A DNA stretch of 64,000 bases, taken from the NCBI GenBank assembly GCA_030685065.1, contig JAUXQH010000013.1, forward strand, positions 17,994-81,993, given 5' to 3'. Shown here piece after piece: positions 27,245-35,586 of the stretch. The notes below the pieces were generated by a model. It searched no databases. It saw nothing but the letters and a program-made list of their open reading frames with translations, and was not told the DNA's origin. The position numbers and the translations under genes are program-made. Position 1 is the stretch's first letter; every line of letters begins with the position of its first letter. The DNA comes from Pseudomonadota bacterium. Lineage in GTDB: Bacteria; Myxococcota_A; UBA796; SXON01.

Positions 27245-28423
27245 ATGTCCGCACCCGTGATCTGCCTCCCGCTCCGCACGCCCATCGGCCGCTTCGGCGG
27301 AGGCCTCGCGGAGGTCCGGCCCGACGATCTCGCCGCGCACGTCATCAGCGCGGTGCTGGCGCGCGCCGGTATCGATCCGAGCCTCGTCGAGGAGGTGTTC
27401 CTGGGCTGCGCCAACCAGGCGGGGGAGGACAACCGGAACGTGGCGCGCATGGCTTCGCTGCTCGCGGGGCTGCCCCACTCGGTGCCCGGAGTGACGGTCA
27501 ACCGCCTGTGCGCATCGGGCCTCGAGGCCGTCAACCAGGCCGCCCGAATGATCCGCTGTGGCGACGCGGAGCTCGTGCTCGCCGGCGGCGTCGAGGCGAT
27601 GTCGCGCGCGCCGTACGTCATGCCGCGCGGGTCGAACTTCCCCAAGATGGGAAACCTCACCGTGTACGACTCCTCGCTCGGTTGGCGCTTTCCGAACCCG
27701 AAGATGGAGGCCCTCTTTCCGCTCGAGGCCATGGGAGAGACCGCGGAGAACCTCGTCGAGCGCTACGAGATCAGCCGCGGCGATCAGGACGCCTTCGCCG
27801 TCGAGTCCCACCGTCGCGCGCTCGCCGCCGACTTCTCGACGGAGATCGTGCCGGTCCCGCGCGCGAAGCTCGGCCCGCTCGCCGCGGATGAGGGCCCCCG
27901 CTCCGACGCGACGCTCGAGTCGCTCGGCAAGCTCCGGGCCGCGTTCCGCAAGGACGGATCGGTGACCGCCGGCAACTCCTCCACCCTCAACGACGGCGCT
28001 GCCGCCATGCTCGTGGCATCACCCGACCGCGCGAAGGCGCTCGGGCTCACGCCGATCGCGCGCATCCTCGGCAGCGCGAGCGCGGGCGTGGATCCGCGCA
28101 TCATGGGGATCGGCCCGGTTCCGGCCATCCAGAAGCTGCTCTCGCGGGCCGGCCTCGGGGTCGCCGACATCGATCTGTTCGAGCTCAACGAGGCCTTCGC
28201 CGCCCAGTCGCTCGCGGTGATGCGCACGCTCGCGCTCGCCCCCGAGAAGGTGAACGTGAAGGGCGGCGCCATCGCGCTCGGCCACCCCCTCGGCTCGAGC
28301 GGCGCGCGCATCCTCACCACGCTCGCGCACGCCCTCCGTGAGCGCGGCGGGCGCTACGGCGTCGCGTCTCTCTGTGTCGGCGTCGGTCAGGGCGTCGCGA
28401 CGTTGATCGAGGTCGTGGACTAG
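27245..28423 (+). CDS. Acetyl-CoA acyltransferase / thiolase
   Basis: Thiolytic enzyme of 392 residues that splits 3-ketoacyl-CoA with CoA (or condenses acetyl-CoA). The nucleophile Cys89 lies in [12 protein letters not shown], His347 in [14 protein letters not shown], and the acid/base Cys377 in [11 protein letters not shown]; all three catalytic residues are present. Sequence style is closest to the AtoB/PcaF group. It is followed by an enoyl-CoA hydratase fusion (63-base gap) and a 3-hydroxyacyl-CoA dehydrogenase, so the three genes cover the last three steps of beta-oxidation. No TGAATG-type operator is seen in front of this module. Confidence 0.93.
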   Translation: MSAPVICLPLRTPIGRFGGGLAEVRPDDLAAHVISAVLARAGIDPSLVEEVFLGCANQAGEDNRNVARMASLLAGLPHSVPGVTVNRLCASGLEAVNQAARMIRCGDAELVLAGGVEAMSRAPYVMPRGSNFPKMGNLTVYDSSLGWRFPNPKMEALFPLEAMGETAENLVERYEISRGDQDAFAVESHRRALAADFSTEIVPVPRAKLGPLAADEGPRSDATLESLGKLRAAFRKDGSVTAGNSSTLNDGAAAMLVASPDRAKALGLTPIARILGSASAGVDPRIMGIGPVPAIQKLLSRAGLGVADIDLFELNEAFAAQSLAVMRTLALAPEKVNVKGGAIALGHPLGSSGARILTTLAHALRERGGRYGVASLCVGVGQGVATLIEVVD

Positions 28424-28486
28424 CGAAGCACGAGCTCCGCTCTCGCACCCGAATCGGGATAAGGCGGCCCGCTACCGGAGCGAACG

Positions 28487-29848
28487 ATGAGCGAGCTGGT
28501 CACCCGCGAGGACCGAGGCCGGGTCTCGATCCTGACCCTCAACAACCCGCCCGCCAACGGCTACTCGCACGCCATGCACAAGGCGCTCGACGCCCACGTG
28601 CTCGACCTGCGGATGGACAAGGGCACCGACGTCATCGTGCTCCGCGGCGCCGGCGAGCGGTTCTTCTGCGCGGGCGCCGACATCGGCTACCTCCAGACCC
28701 TCGATCCGGACGACAAGTACGCCTTCTGCCTGCACGCCAACGAGACGCTCCTGCGCCTCGAGAACACGCCGAAGCTCGTCATCGCCGCGCTCAACGGCCA
28801 CTGCGTCGGCGGCGGGCTCGAGATCGCGCTCGCGTGTGACCTGCGGATCGGCCGCGCCAGTGGCAGCAAGCCGAACCTCGTCGGCTTGCCCGAGGTGTCG
28901 CTCGGCGTGTTGCCCGGCACCGGCGGCACCCAGCGGCTCACCCGCGTGCTCGGCCGCGCTCGCGCGCTCCAGTGGATGGTCGAGGGCAGGAACGTCTCCG
29001 TCGAGGAGGCCCTGTCCATCGGCCTCGTACACCAGGTGCTGCCCGAGCACGGCTGGTGGGAGGCCGTGATCGCGTACGCCGCTACCTTCACGCGGCCGTT
29101 CCGGGCGGCGGGGGCCGTGGGTCTCATCAAGCGCGCGGTGGTCGGCGGGGCGGATCTGCCGCTCGAAGCGGGGCTCGCGCTCGAGCGGGAGCTCCAGATG
29201 CGCCTCTTCGCGGCGCCGGACGCGAAGGAGGGCCTCGCCGCCTTCCTCGAAAAGCGTCCGGCGGTGTTCAGCGGTGGTGCTCCTGGGGCGGGGGCGAGCC
29301 CCCGCAACGCCCCCCGTGTCGATCCGATCGCCCATTCGTCGTCCGCATCTTCCTCCACGGTGCGGCCGGTGGCCCCCGCGCCCGCGACCGCGCTCACGCC
29401 TCCCGAGCGGCCTCGCGGTGAGCACGGGCACGTGCTCACGCCGCCCGCCGACCCCGACGGCCGCCGCTCTTCGGGCGCCTCGCGGGAAGAGTTCAAGGGC
29501 TTCGAGGACTTCGAGAACTTCGGCCCGGACGAGTCCGAGCTCGGCGGCGAGGCGTTCGGGACCGGCGGCCGGCCCCACGGCGCGGACGATCCGCTGCCCG
29601 GCCGCATCGACCTGCACCGCACCCGCATTCCCGACGCGGTGCTGAACCTCCTCGGGCGCTCGATCGTGGAGCGCTACCTGGTCCTGCCGGTCAAGCGCAC
29701 GGAGACGACGATCCTCGTCGCGATGGCCGACCCGACAGACGCCGAGGCGCTCGACGCGATTCGCGAGGAGACCGGCCTCGAGGTGCAGGCCATCCGCGCG
29801 CCCGAGCTCGACATCGCCGTCATGGTCGCCCGCTATTACCGGGCCTGA
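28487..29848 (+). CDS. Enoyl-CoA hydratase fused to a GspE/MshE N-terminal (MshEN-type) domain
   Basis: A continuous 453-codon gene. Residues 1-265 are a crotonase/enoyl-CoA hydratase with both catalytic glutamates, E112 in GGGLEIALACD and E136 in GLPEVSLGVLPG, and GGTQRL after them, so it should hydrate enoyl-CoAs. Residues about 266-370 are a Pro/Ala/Ser and acidic linker (EFKGFEDFENFGPDE). Residues about 375-452 match the second part of the type II secretion ATPase N-terminal domain PF05157/MshEN: RIPDAVLNLLGRSIVERYLV then ILVAMADPTDAEALDAI and IRAPELDIAVMVARYY. In MshE-type ATPases this domain binds c-di-GMP, but the RLGxxLxxxG motifs that hold the ligand are not evident here. Lies between thiolase and dehydrogenase genes. 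Confidence 0.88.
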   Translation: MSELVTREDRGRVSILTLNNPPANGYSHAMHKALDAHVLDLRMDKGTDVIVLRGAGERFFCAGADIGYLQTLDPDDKYAFCLHANETLLRLENTPKLVIAALNGHCVGGGLEIALACDLRIGRASGSKPNLVGLPEVSLGVLPGTGGTQRLTRVLGRARALQWMVEGRNVSVEEALSIGLVHQVLPEHGWWEAVIAYAATFTRPFRAAGAVGLIKRAVVGGADLPLEAGLALERELQMRLFAAPDAKEGLAAFLEKRPAVFSGGAPGAGASPRNAPRVDPIAHSSSASSSTVRPVAPAPATALTPPERPRGEHGHVLTPPADPDGRRSSGASREEFKGFEDFENFGPDESELGGEAFGTGGRPHGADDPLPGRIDLHRTRIPDAVLNLLGRSIVERYLVLPVKRTETTILVAMADPTDAEALDAIREETGLEVQAIRAPELDIAVMVARYYRA

Positions 29849-29876
29849 TTCTCCCCTGGCTTCTCGGAGGTTTTTC

Positions 29877-30728
29877 GTGAACGAAATCCAGCGTATCGGC
29901 ATCGTCGGCGGCGGCACGATGGGCCACGGCATCGCGCATGTGTCCGCGCTCGCGGGCTGCGACGTGGCGCTCTACGACGTCGACGAGGCGCGCGTCGCCG
30001 CGGCGCTCGCCAAGGTCCGGTCCAACCTCGACAAGGGCGTGGAGAGGGGCAAGGTGGCTCCGGAGGAGCGGGCGGCCGCGCTGCTCCGCCTCTCCGGGGC
30101 GACCCGCCTCGAGGATCTCGCCGAGTGTGACCTCGTGATCGAGGCCATCCCCGAGAAGCTCGAGATGAAGCGCCAGCTCTTCCTCGCGCTCGACGCCATC
30201 GTGCGGGAGGGTGCCATCCTCGCGACCAACACCTCCTCGCTCTCCATCGCGGCCATCGCCGCGGGCGGCCGCGCGCCCAACCGCGTCATCGGGACGCACT
30301 TCTTCAACCCCGTGCACATCATGGCGCTGCTCGAGGTCGTCGTGTACGACGGCACCGCGCCCTCCGTGCTCGACCACGTGCTCCGTTGGGGGGCCCGCAT
30401 CGGCAAGGAGACCATCACCGTCCGTGACTTTCCGGGCTTCGCCACGTCGCGACTGGGCGTGTGCCTCGGCATGGAGGCCATCCGCATGGTCGAGCAGGGC
30501 GTCGCGACCGCGGAGGACATCGACAAGGCGATGGTGCTCGGCTACCGCCACCCGGTCGGCCCGCTCCGGCTGACCGACATGGTGGGGCTCGACGTGCGGC
30601 TCGCCATCGGGGAGTACCTCGCGAAGGAGCTGCAGAACCCGGCGTTCGAGCCGCCCGCGCTCATGCGGAAGCTCGTGGGCGAGGGGAAGCTGGGGCAGAA
30701 GTCGGGGGAGGGGTTCTATCGGTGGTGA
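29877..30728 (+). CDS. 3-hydroxyacyl-CoA (3-hydroxybutyryl-CoA) dehydrogenase
   Basis: NAD-dependent oxidation of 3-hydroxyacyl-CoA to 3-ketoacyl-CoA. At 283 residues it has the standard size of the single-function HBDH/PaaH group. N-terminal GIVGGGTMGHGIAHV binds NAD; NTSSLSI and GTHFFNPVHIMALLEVV carry the catalytic Ser/His region; the HCDH C-terminal domain ends GQKSGEGFYRW. The GTG start at 29877 is fixed by GGAGG six bases upstream. Third gene of the 27245-30728 module, 28 bases after the hydratase fusion. Confidence 0.94.
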   Translation: MNEIQRIGIVGGGTMGHGIAHVSALAGCDVALYDVDEARVAAALAKVRSNLDKGVERGKVAPEERAAALLRLSGATRLEDLAECDLVIEAIPEKLEMKRQLFLALDAIVREGAILATNTSSLSIAAIAAGGRAPNRVIGTHFFNPVHIMALLEVVVYDGTAPSVLDHVLRWGARIGKETITVRDFPGFATSRLGVCLGMEAIRMVEQGVATAEDIDKAMVLGYRHPVGPLRLTDMVGLDVRLAIGEYLAKELQNPAFEPPALMRKLVGEGKLGQKSGEGFYRW

Positions 30729-30858
30729 GGTCGCGGCCCCGCGCGTGAGCGAAGGCGACCCCGGCTGCCCGAGGGTCTCGTCGTCGGGACCGGCACCAAC
30801 GCCGTCTGGCTCGCGTGTCCGGGTGAGGGAGGGGGGCTTGACGGCGCGCAGGTGATAG

Positions 30859-31554
30859 AGGTCCCGACGGACGGCTGACGGTGGTCGTCGGGCTGCGTGG
30901 GGGACCCAGCCCGCAGCGCCCGAAGAGCGCATCCGCCGGGCTCTCGCACGCGTGATTGTCCGGGTTGCTGGCGAGTCCCTGGTGCTGTTCTGTGTGGTCG
31001 ACGATCACCTGCACGTCGTGTTGCTGTGCACGCGCGACACGGCCGGGCGGCTCGCGCAGTCGCTGGTTCTGGCGCTCCGGAGGGTGTCGCCGGTGCCCGT
31101 TCGCGCGGCGGAGATCACGCCCGTGAACAGCCGTCCGCACATGGTCGAGCTGCTCGCTACGTGCTCACGCAACCCGACCATCACGGGCTCGTCGCTCCGG
31201 CGGCGCTGTGGTCGGGCTCATGCTTCCCGGACCTCGTCGGCGCGCGTGCGTGAGATCGGAGCCTTCCGGCTCGTGGAAGCCGCGGCGGCGGCCCTCGGCG
31301 TGGGCCCCGGGCTCATCGGTCGGACCGCGCCCGTCGTCGCCGCCCGTGTGGTTGTGGCGCAATTGGGCCTGCAAGCGGATATTTCCCCGGTGGAGATCGA
31401 GGTTGCGTTGGGGTTCACGCGCTGGGCCGTGGCGCACCTCGCCGAGCGTCCCGCTCCTCACCTGGCGGTGCGCGCGACCCGCCTCCGCCTCGCGCTCGAG
31501 GACGCGGTTGCCTGCATGCCGGCGGGGATGGACCGGGTTCGCGGACGGATGTGA
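30859..31554 (+). pseudogene. Y1-type (REP-associated/IS200-like) transposase relic with two compensating frameshifts
   Basis: In one frame, PEERIRRALARVIVRVAG leads to LFCVVDDHLHVVLLC, the HUH metal motif of Y1 transposases. Near 31155 the homology moves to the frame one base back: RYVLTQPDHHGLVAPAALW then CFPDLVGAR, the hallmark NP-x-x-x-GL....W..S...DL segment of REP-type Y1 transposases, up to about 31250. It then returns to the first frame for a helix-turn-helix-like tail (GAFRLVEAAAAALGV, then AVRATRLRLALEDAV). No start codon precedes GTG 30952 in the first frame, and the N-terminus is missing. Each frame alone is broken, so I call a pseudogene. It separates two beta-oxidation modules. 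Confidence 0.68.
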
Positions 31555-31566
31555 CCAACGGGGAGG

Positions 31567-31668
31567 GTGATGCGTCACTCCGGGCGTTCGGCACTCCCGG
31601 GGTGACGAACGCGAGCGGTGAGCCCTCACTCCGAAGGCTCAGCACCCTGGCGGGGACGAATGGGCGGG
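31567..31668. repeat. imperfect tandem repeat, about 51-base period, two units
   Basis: Two adjacent copies start with GTGA at 31567 and 31618 and share a GTGAxxxxTCACTCCG opening, a GGCxCxGCACxC middle and a GGACGAA/GTGACGAA end. They lie just after the transposase relic, where nonautonomous or REP-like repeats are expected. The rest of 31555-31819 is GC-rich noncoding sequence with nothing else I can name. Confidence 0.4.
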
Positions 31669-31819
31669 GTGCCAGGTCACCCAGCCCGTTGTGCACCAGG
31701 CAGACGTCCCCGCGCCCGGCCGACCGGAGCGCGCCGGGCGTTCCGCCCGGCGGTCCCGCCCGCCTCGGGCGGACGGAGCCCGAAGGGCGACCGCGGAGGG
31801 GGGCCTCGGGCGCCCTGAC

Positions 31820-31835
31820 CTGAATGGTCATTCAG
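31820..31835. promoter_or_regulatory. TGAATG-type palindromic operator upstream of thiolase/FadJ genes
   Basis: CTGAATGGTCATTCAG is a perfect 7+2+7 inverted repeat, ending 42 bases before the thiolase ATG at 31878. Half-site TGAATG is shared with the palindrome before the third beta-oxidation operon and with the FadR box of Bacillus (consensus TGAATGAMTANTCATTCA), although the spacing is 4 bases shorter. TACATT at about 31852 could be the -10 box, putting the palindrome over the -35 region. Most likely a TetR-type fatty-acid repressor site. Confidence 0.6.
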
Positions 31836-31877
31836 CCGGGCCCCGGATGCGCTACATTTCGGCGCCAGAGGTACCCG

Positions 31878-33089
31878 ATGCCCCAGCCCGACGCCTGGAT
31901 CTTTGACGCCGTGCGCACGCCGCGCGGCCGCGGCAAGGAGGGAGGCGCGCTGTACGGCGTCAAGCCCCTCGATCTATTGAGCACCGTGCTCGTCGCGCTC
32001 CGCGACCGCACCGGCCTCGACACGTCGCAAGTGGATGACGTGGTCGTCGGCTGCGTGACACAGGTGGGCGACCAGGGCGCGTGCATCGCGCGCACGGCCG
32101 TGCTCACGTCGGGGTACTCGACCGACGCGCCCGGCGTGACGCTGAACCGCTTCTGCGCCTCGGGGCTCGAGGCGGTCAACCACGCGGCGGCGATGGTGGC
32201 GTCGGGTTTCCACGATCTCGTGGTGGCGGGCGGCGTGGAGAGCATGTCGCGCGTGAAGATGGGGAGCGACGGCGGCGCGCTGTTCGATCCGCAGGTGGTC
32301 TTCGCGAAGGGCGTGGTGCCGCAGGGCATCAGCGCCGACCTGCTCGCGACGCTCCGCGGGGTGACGCGCGAGGAGGCCGACAGCTTCGCGCTCGAGAGCC
32401 AACGCAAGGCCGTGGCGGCGATCGACGCCGGTGCGTTCCGCCGGAGCATCGTCCCCGTGCTCGACGAGAACGGGGAGGTCATCCTCGCGGTCGACGAGTT
32501 CCCGCGTCGGGACGCGACGATGGCAGGTCTGACGAAGCTCACGCCGAGCTTCCAGATGATGGGCGAACAATTCGGGCTCGACGCGCTCACCAAGAACGTC
32601 TACCCGCACCTCGAGCGCATCCGGCACATCCACCACGCCGGCAACTCGAGCGGCATCGTGGACGGCGCGACCGCCATGATCGTCGGGCGCCGCGCGAAGG
32701 GCGAGTCGTTGGGCTTGCGGGCGCGCGCGCGCATCCGGTCAGTCGCGGTCGTGGGGGACGAGCCGGTGTTGATGCTCGACGGCCCCATTCCGGCGACCGA
32801 GAAGGCGCTGCGGAAGGCGGGGATGTCCATCGGCGACATCGATCTGTTCGAGGTCAACGAGGCCTTCGCGGCGGTGCCGCTCGCGTGGCAGCGCCACTTC
32901 GGCGTGCCGAGCGAGAAGCTCAACGTGTACGGCGGCGCCATCGCCCTCGGCCACCCTCTCGGCGCCACCGGCGCCATGCTGCTCGGTACGGTGCTCGACG
33001 CGCTCGAGGATCGCGGGCTCTCCACCGGCCTCGTCACCCTCTGCGTGGGCGGCGGGATGGGCATCGCCACCATCATCGAGCGGGTCTGA
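31878..33089 (+). CDS. Acetyl-CoA acyltransferase (FadI/FadA-type thiolase)
   Basis: A 403-residue 3-ketoacyl-CoA thiolase. The start ATG 31878 follows AGAGG; the longer frame begins within the operator and is unlikely. The nucleophile Cys is in [14 protein letters not shown], the His in [15 protein letters not shown], and the second Cys in TLCVGGGMGIATI. The gene ends 2 bases before the FadJ-like gene, a two-gene thiolase/multifunctional-enzyme operon as in fadIJ. The upstream palindrome suggests control by fatty acids or acyl-CoA. Confidence 0.93.
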   Translation: MPQPDAWIFDAVRTPRGRGKEGGALYGVKPLDLLSTVLVALRDRTGLDTSQVDDVVVGCVTQVGDQGACIARTAVLTSGYSTDAPGVTLNRFCASGLEAVNHAAAMVASGFHDLVVAGGVESMSRVKMGSDGGALFDPQVVFAKGVVPQGISADLLATLRGVTREEADSFALESQRKAVAAIDAGAFRRSIVPVLDENGEVILAVDEFPRRDATMAGLTKLTPSFQMMGEQFGLDALTKNVYPHLERIRHIHHAGNSSGIVDGATAMIVGRRAKGESLGLRARARIRSVAVVGDEPVLMLDGPIPATEKALRKAGMSIGDIDLFEVNEAFAAVPLAWQRHFGVPSEKLNVYGGAIALGHPLGATGAMLLGTVLDALEDRGLSTGLVTLCVGGGMGIATIIERV

Positions 33090-33091
33090 AC

Positions 33092-35200
33092 ATGTACACG
33101 ATCACCAACGACGACGGCATCGTGACCCTCACCCTGGCGATGCCTGGCAAGGTCAACAAGATCAACCGCGACTTTGCGGAGGGCGTCTCCAAGGGGCTGG
33201 ACGAGGCGCTCGCGGTGCCCGGCCGCAAGGGGATCATCCTCGCGTCGGGCCACCGCGACTTCTGCGTGGGCGCCGATCTCGACATGATCTACGCCCTGCG
33301 CGATGCGGCGGAGGTGCGCCGCGTGACCGCCGGCCTCAACGCGTTGCTGAGGCGCTTGGAGACCTGCGGCGTGCCGGTCGTGGCCGCGCTCACGGGCTCC
33401 GCGCTCGGCGGCGGCTGCGAAGTGGCGCTCGCGTGCCACCACCGTGTCGCGCTCGACGCGCCGCACGTCCAGATCGGCCTGCCCGAGGTCAATCTCGGGG
33501 TCATCCCGGGCGGCGGCGGAACGCAACGCCTGCCCCGCATGATCGGGATCCAGGCCGCGTTGGAGATCATCGCGCAGGCGCAGATCCTCCGCGCGAGCAA
33601 GGCGAAGAAGGTCGGCCTCGTCGACGCGCTCGCCGAGTCTCCCGAAGCGGTCCACGCGGCCGCCCGCGCCTGGATCCTCGCGAACCCTGGGGCGAAGCAG
33701 CCCTGGGATCGCGGCGGGAAGCCCCCCGGCGTGCAGCCCGGCAGCGAGGACGCCCGCAACCTCCTGCTCATGGCGTCGGCGATGCTGACGAAGAAGACCG
33801 CGGGCAACTACCCGGCCGCCGAGGCCGCGATCCGCGCGGTGGCCGAGGGCCTGGTCGTGAACTTCGACACGGGCGTCGCGATCGAGGGCCGCCACTTCGC
33901 GAAGCTCGTCGTGTCCGACCAGGCGAAGGACATGATCCGCACGTTCTGGTACCACAAGAACGCGGTCGAACGGCAGGAGGGCTTGCCGAAGATCGCGGAC
34001 GCACGGTTCAAGCAGGTCGCGATCCTCGGGGCCGGCATGATGGGCGCGGGCCTCGGTTTTGTGTGCGCGCTGCGCGGCTATGCGGTGGTCCTCAAGGACA
34101 TCCGCGAGGAGGCGCTGGTGGGCGCCCGGGCGCACTGCGAAGCGCAGGCCGCCGCGCTCAAGCACCTCCCCCAGATCGAGCGGGCGGCGATCCTCGCGCG
34201 CATCACCTACACGCTCGATCTCCAGGACCTCGTCGGCACCGACCTGGTCATCGAGGCCGTCGTGGAGGACGTAGCGGTCAAGGCGCGCGTCACCGCCGAG
34301 GTCGAGGCGCTCCTCGGTCCGGACGCCGTGTTCGCGTCCAACACCTCCGCGATCCCCATCTCGATCCTGGCCAAGGCGTCGAAGCGCCCCGCCAACTTCA
34401 TCGGGATGCACTTCTTCTCGCCGGTCGAGAAGATGCCGCTCCTCGAGATCATCGTCGGGAAAGAGACCAGCGAAGAGACCGTCGCCCGCGCGCTCGCGTT
34501 CGGTGCTCGGATCAAGAAGACGAACATCGTCGTCAACGACGGGTACGGCTTCTTCACCACGCGCCTGTTCGCGAGCTACATCCTCGAAGGCTGCCAGCTC
34601 GTCGCCGAGGGGCACGATCCGGTCCTCGTGGAGTGGGCGGGCCGCAAGACCGGCATGGTCGTCTCTCCGCTCAAGGAGTTCGACGAGGTGACGCTCACGC
34701 TCGGGCTCCACGCGTTCGAGTCGCGGGGCGTCGTGACCGGGATGAAGCTCAACCTCGCGGGCGTGGAGCTCGTGCGTCGCATGGTGCACGAGTACGGCCG
34801 CACCGGGAAGGCTGGCGGCAAGGGCTTCTACGAGTACGAGGGCGAGCGCCGGATCTGGCCGGGTCTGCGCGAACTCGCGACCGGGACGCCCGCCAAGACC
34901 GGGGTCGAGTACCTCGCGCGCCGTCTGATGCTCATCCAGGCGGCCGAGGTGGCGCGCGCGCTGGACGAGGGGATCGTCCGCAACTGGCGGGACGCCGAGG
35001 TCGGCGCGATCTTCGGCGTCGGCTTCGCGCCAAACACCGGCGGCCCGCTCGCGTGGATGGATCGCCAGGGCATCCCCGCGCTGGTCGAGGAGCTTCGGGG
35101 CCTCGCGGCCGAGCAGGGCGAGCGGTATGCGCCCGCGCCGATCCTCGTGAAGATGGCGGAGCGGGGCGAGCGGTTCTTCGCGGAGGGGGCGGCGGGGTAG
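33092..35200 (+). CDS. fadJ: FadJ-type multifunctional enoyl-CoA hydratase / 3-hydroxyacyl-CoA dehydrogenase
   Basis: A 702-residue enzyme that hydrates enoyl-CoA and oxidises the resulting 3-hydroxyacyl-CoA. The N-terminal crotonase domain (about 1-190) keeps catalytic Glu residues in GGGCEVALACHH and GLPEVNLGVIPGGGG. The dehydrogenase part begins with the NAD motif AILGAGMMGAGLGFV at about residue 310, with NTSAIPIS and HFFSPVEKMPLLEII following, and two HCDH C-terminal domains (GKAGGKGFYEYEGE; GFAPNTGGPLAWMDR). The order and length match FadJ/FadB. The start is ATG 33092, two bases after the thiolase stop. Confidence 0.94.
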   Translation: MYTITNDDGIVTLTLAMPGKVNKINRDFAEGVSKGLDEALAVPGRKGIILASGHRDFCVGADLDMIYALRDAAEVRRVTAGLNALLRRLETCGVPVVAALTGSALGGGCEVALACHHRVALDAPHVQIGLPEVNLGVIPGGGGTQRLPRMIGIQAALEIIAQAQILRASKAKKVGLVDALAESPEAVHAAARAWILANPGAKQPWDRGGKPPGVQPGSEDARNLLLMASAMLTKKTAGNYPAAEAAIRAVAEGLVVNFDTGVAIEGRHFAKLVVSDQAKDMIRTFWYHKNAVERQEGLPKIADARFKQVAILGAGMMGAGLGFVCALRGYAVVLKDIREEALVGARAHCEAQAAALKHLPQIERAAILARITYTLDLQDLVGTDLVIEAVVEDVAVKARVTAEVEALLGPDAVFASNTSAIPISILAKASKRPANFIGMHFFSPVEKMPLLEIIVGKETSEETVARALAFGARIKKTNIVVNDGYGFFTTRLFASYILEGCQLVAEGHDPVLVEWAGRKTGMVVSPLKEFDEVTLTLGLHAFESRGVVTGMKLNLAGVELVRRMVHEYGRTGKAGGKGFYEYEGERRIWPGLRELATGTPAKTGVEYLARRLMLIQAAEVARALDEGIVRNWRDAEVGAIFGVGFAPNTGGPLAWMDRQGIPALVEELRGLAAEQGERYAPAPILVKMAERGERFFAEGAAG

Positions 35201-35253
35201 TCGTCGGGACGCGGACATCCGTTCCGATAGCGAGTGCCAGCGCAGCCGGAGCA

Positions 35254-35408
35254 GGAAGCAAGGCAGAACAAGGAAGGCAGGAAACTAGGAAGGCAGGAGG
35301 AAAGGCCGAACAAGGAACCGAGGCACGGACTGAAGTCGTCCCTTCCGTTCCCCTTTCCTGCTTTCCTCTCTTCCTGCATTCCTGATTCTCTTCCTCCTGA
35401 CCGAGCGC
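35254..35408. repeat. purine/pyrimidine-asymmetric direct repeat, copy 1
   Basis: First of two copies of a roughly 155-base unit between the convergent fadJ-like and OmpA-like genes. The first half is almost all purine (GGAAGCAAGGCAGAACAAGG and similar runs), the second almost all pyrimidine (TTCCCCTTTCCTGC, TCTTCCTGCATTCC). The halves are imperfect inverted repeats, so each unit can fold as a long hairpin. No open frame. It may serve as a bidirectional terminator, or be a repetitive-element family of this genome. Confidence 0.75.
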
Positions 35409-35429
35409 CAAGGGAACCCAGGTGTAACC

Positions 35430-35586
35430 GGAAGCAAGGCAGAACAAGGAAGGCAGGAAACAAGGAAGGCAGGAGGGAAGGCCAGAACAAGGAACCGAGG
35501 CACGGACCGAAGTCCTCCTCTCCCTTCCCCTTTCCTGCATTCCTCTCTTCCTGCATTCCTGATTCTCTTCTTCCCCGACCGAGCGC
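35430..35586. repeat. purine/pyrimidine-asymmetric direct repeat, copy 2
   Basis: Second copy, differing from copy 1 by only a few substitutions and small indels, again ending GACCGAGCGC. Its end touches the stop codon of the OmpA-like gene. Together with copy 1 it fills nearly all of the 385-base interval 35201-35585, in which I see nothing else. Confidence 0.75.

Noticed and set aside
25472..27811. 779-codon minus-strand open frame
   Set aside because: Antisense of the secreted hydrolase and thiolase; no domain recognised.
31551..31823. 90-codon plus-strand open frame after the transposase relic
   Set aside because: Its repeated wording comes from the tandem DNA repeat; no start signal or domain.
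32600..35218. 872-codon minus-strand open frame
   Set aside because: Antisense of thiolase and FadJ-like genes, whose catalytic motifs are intact on the plus strand.
35254..35586. CRISPR array
   Set aside because: Only two long units with internal dyads and no short regular repeats with unique spacers; no cas genes.
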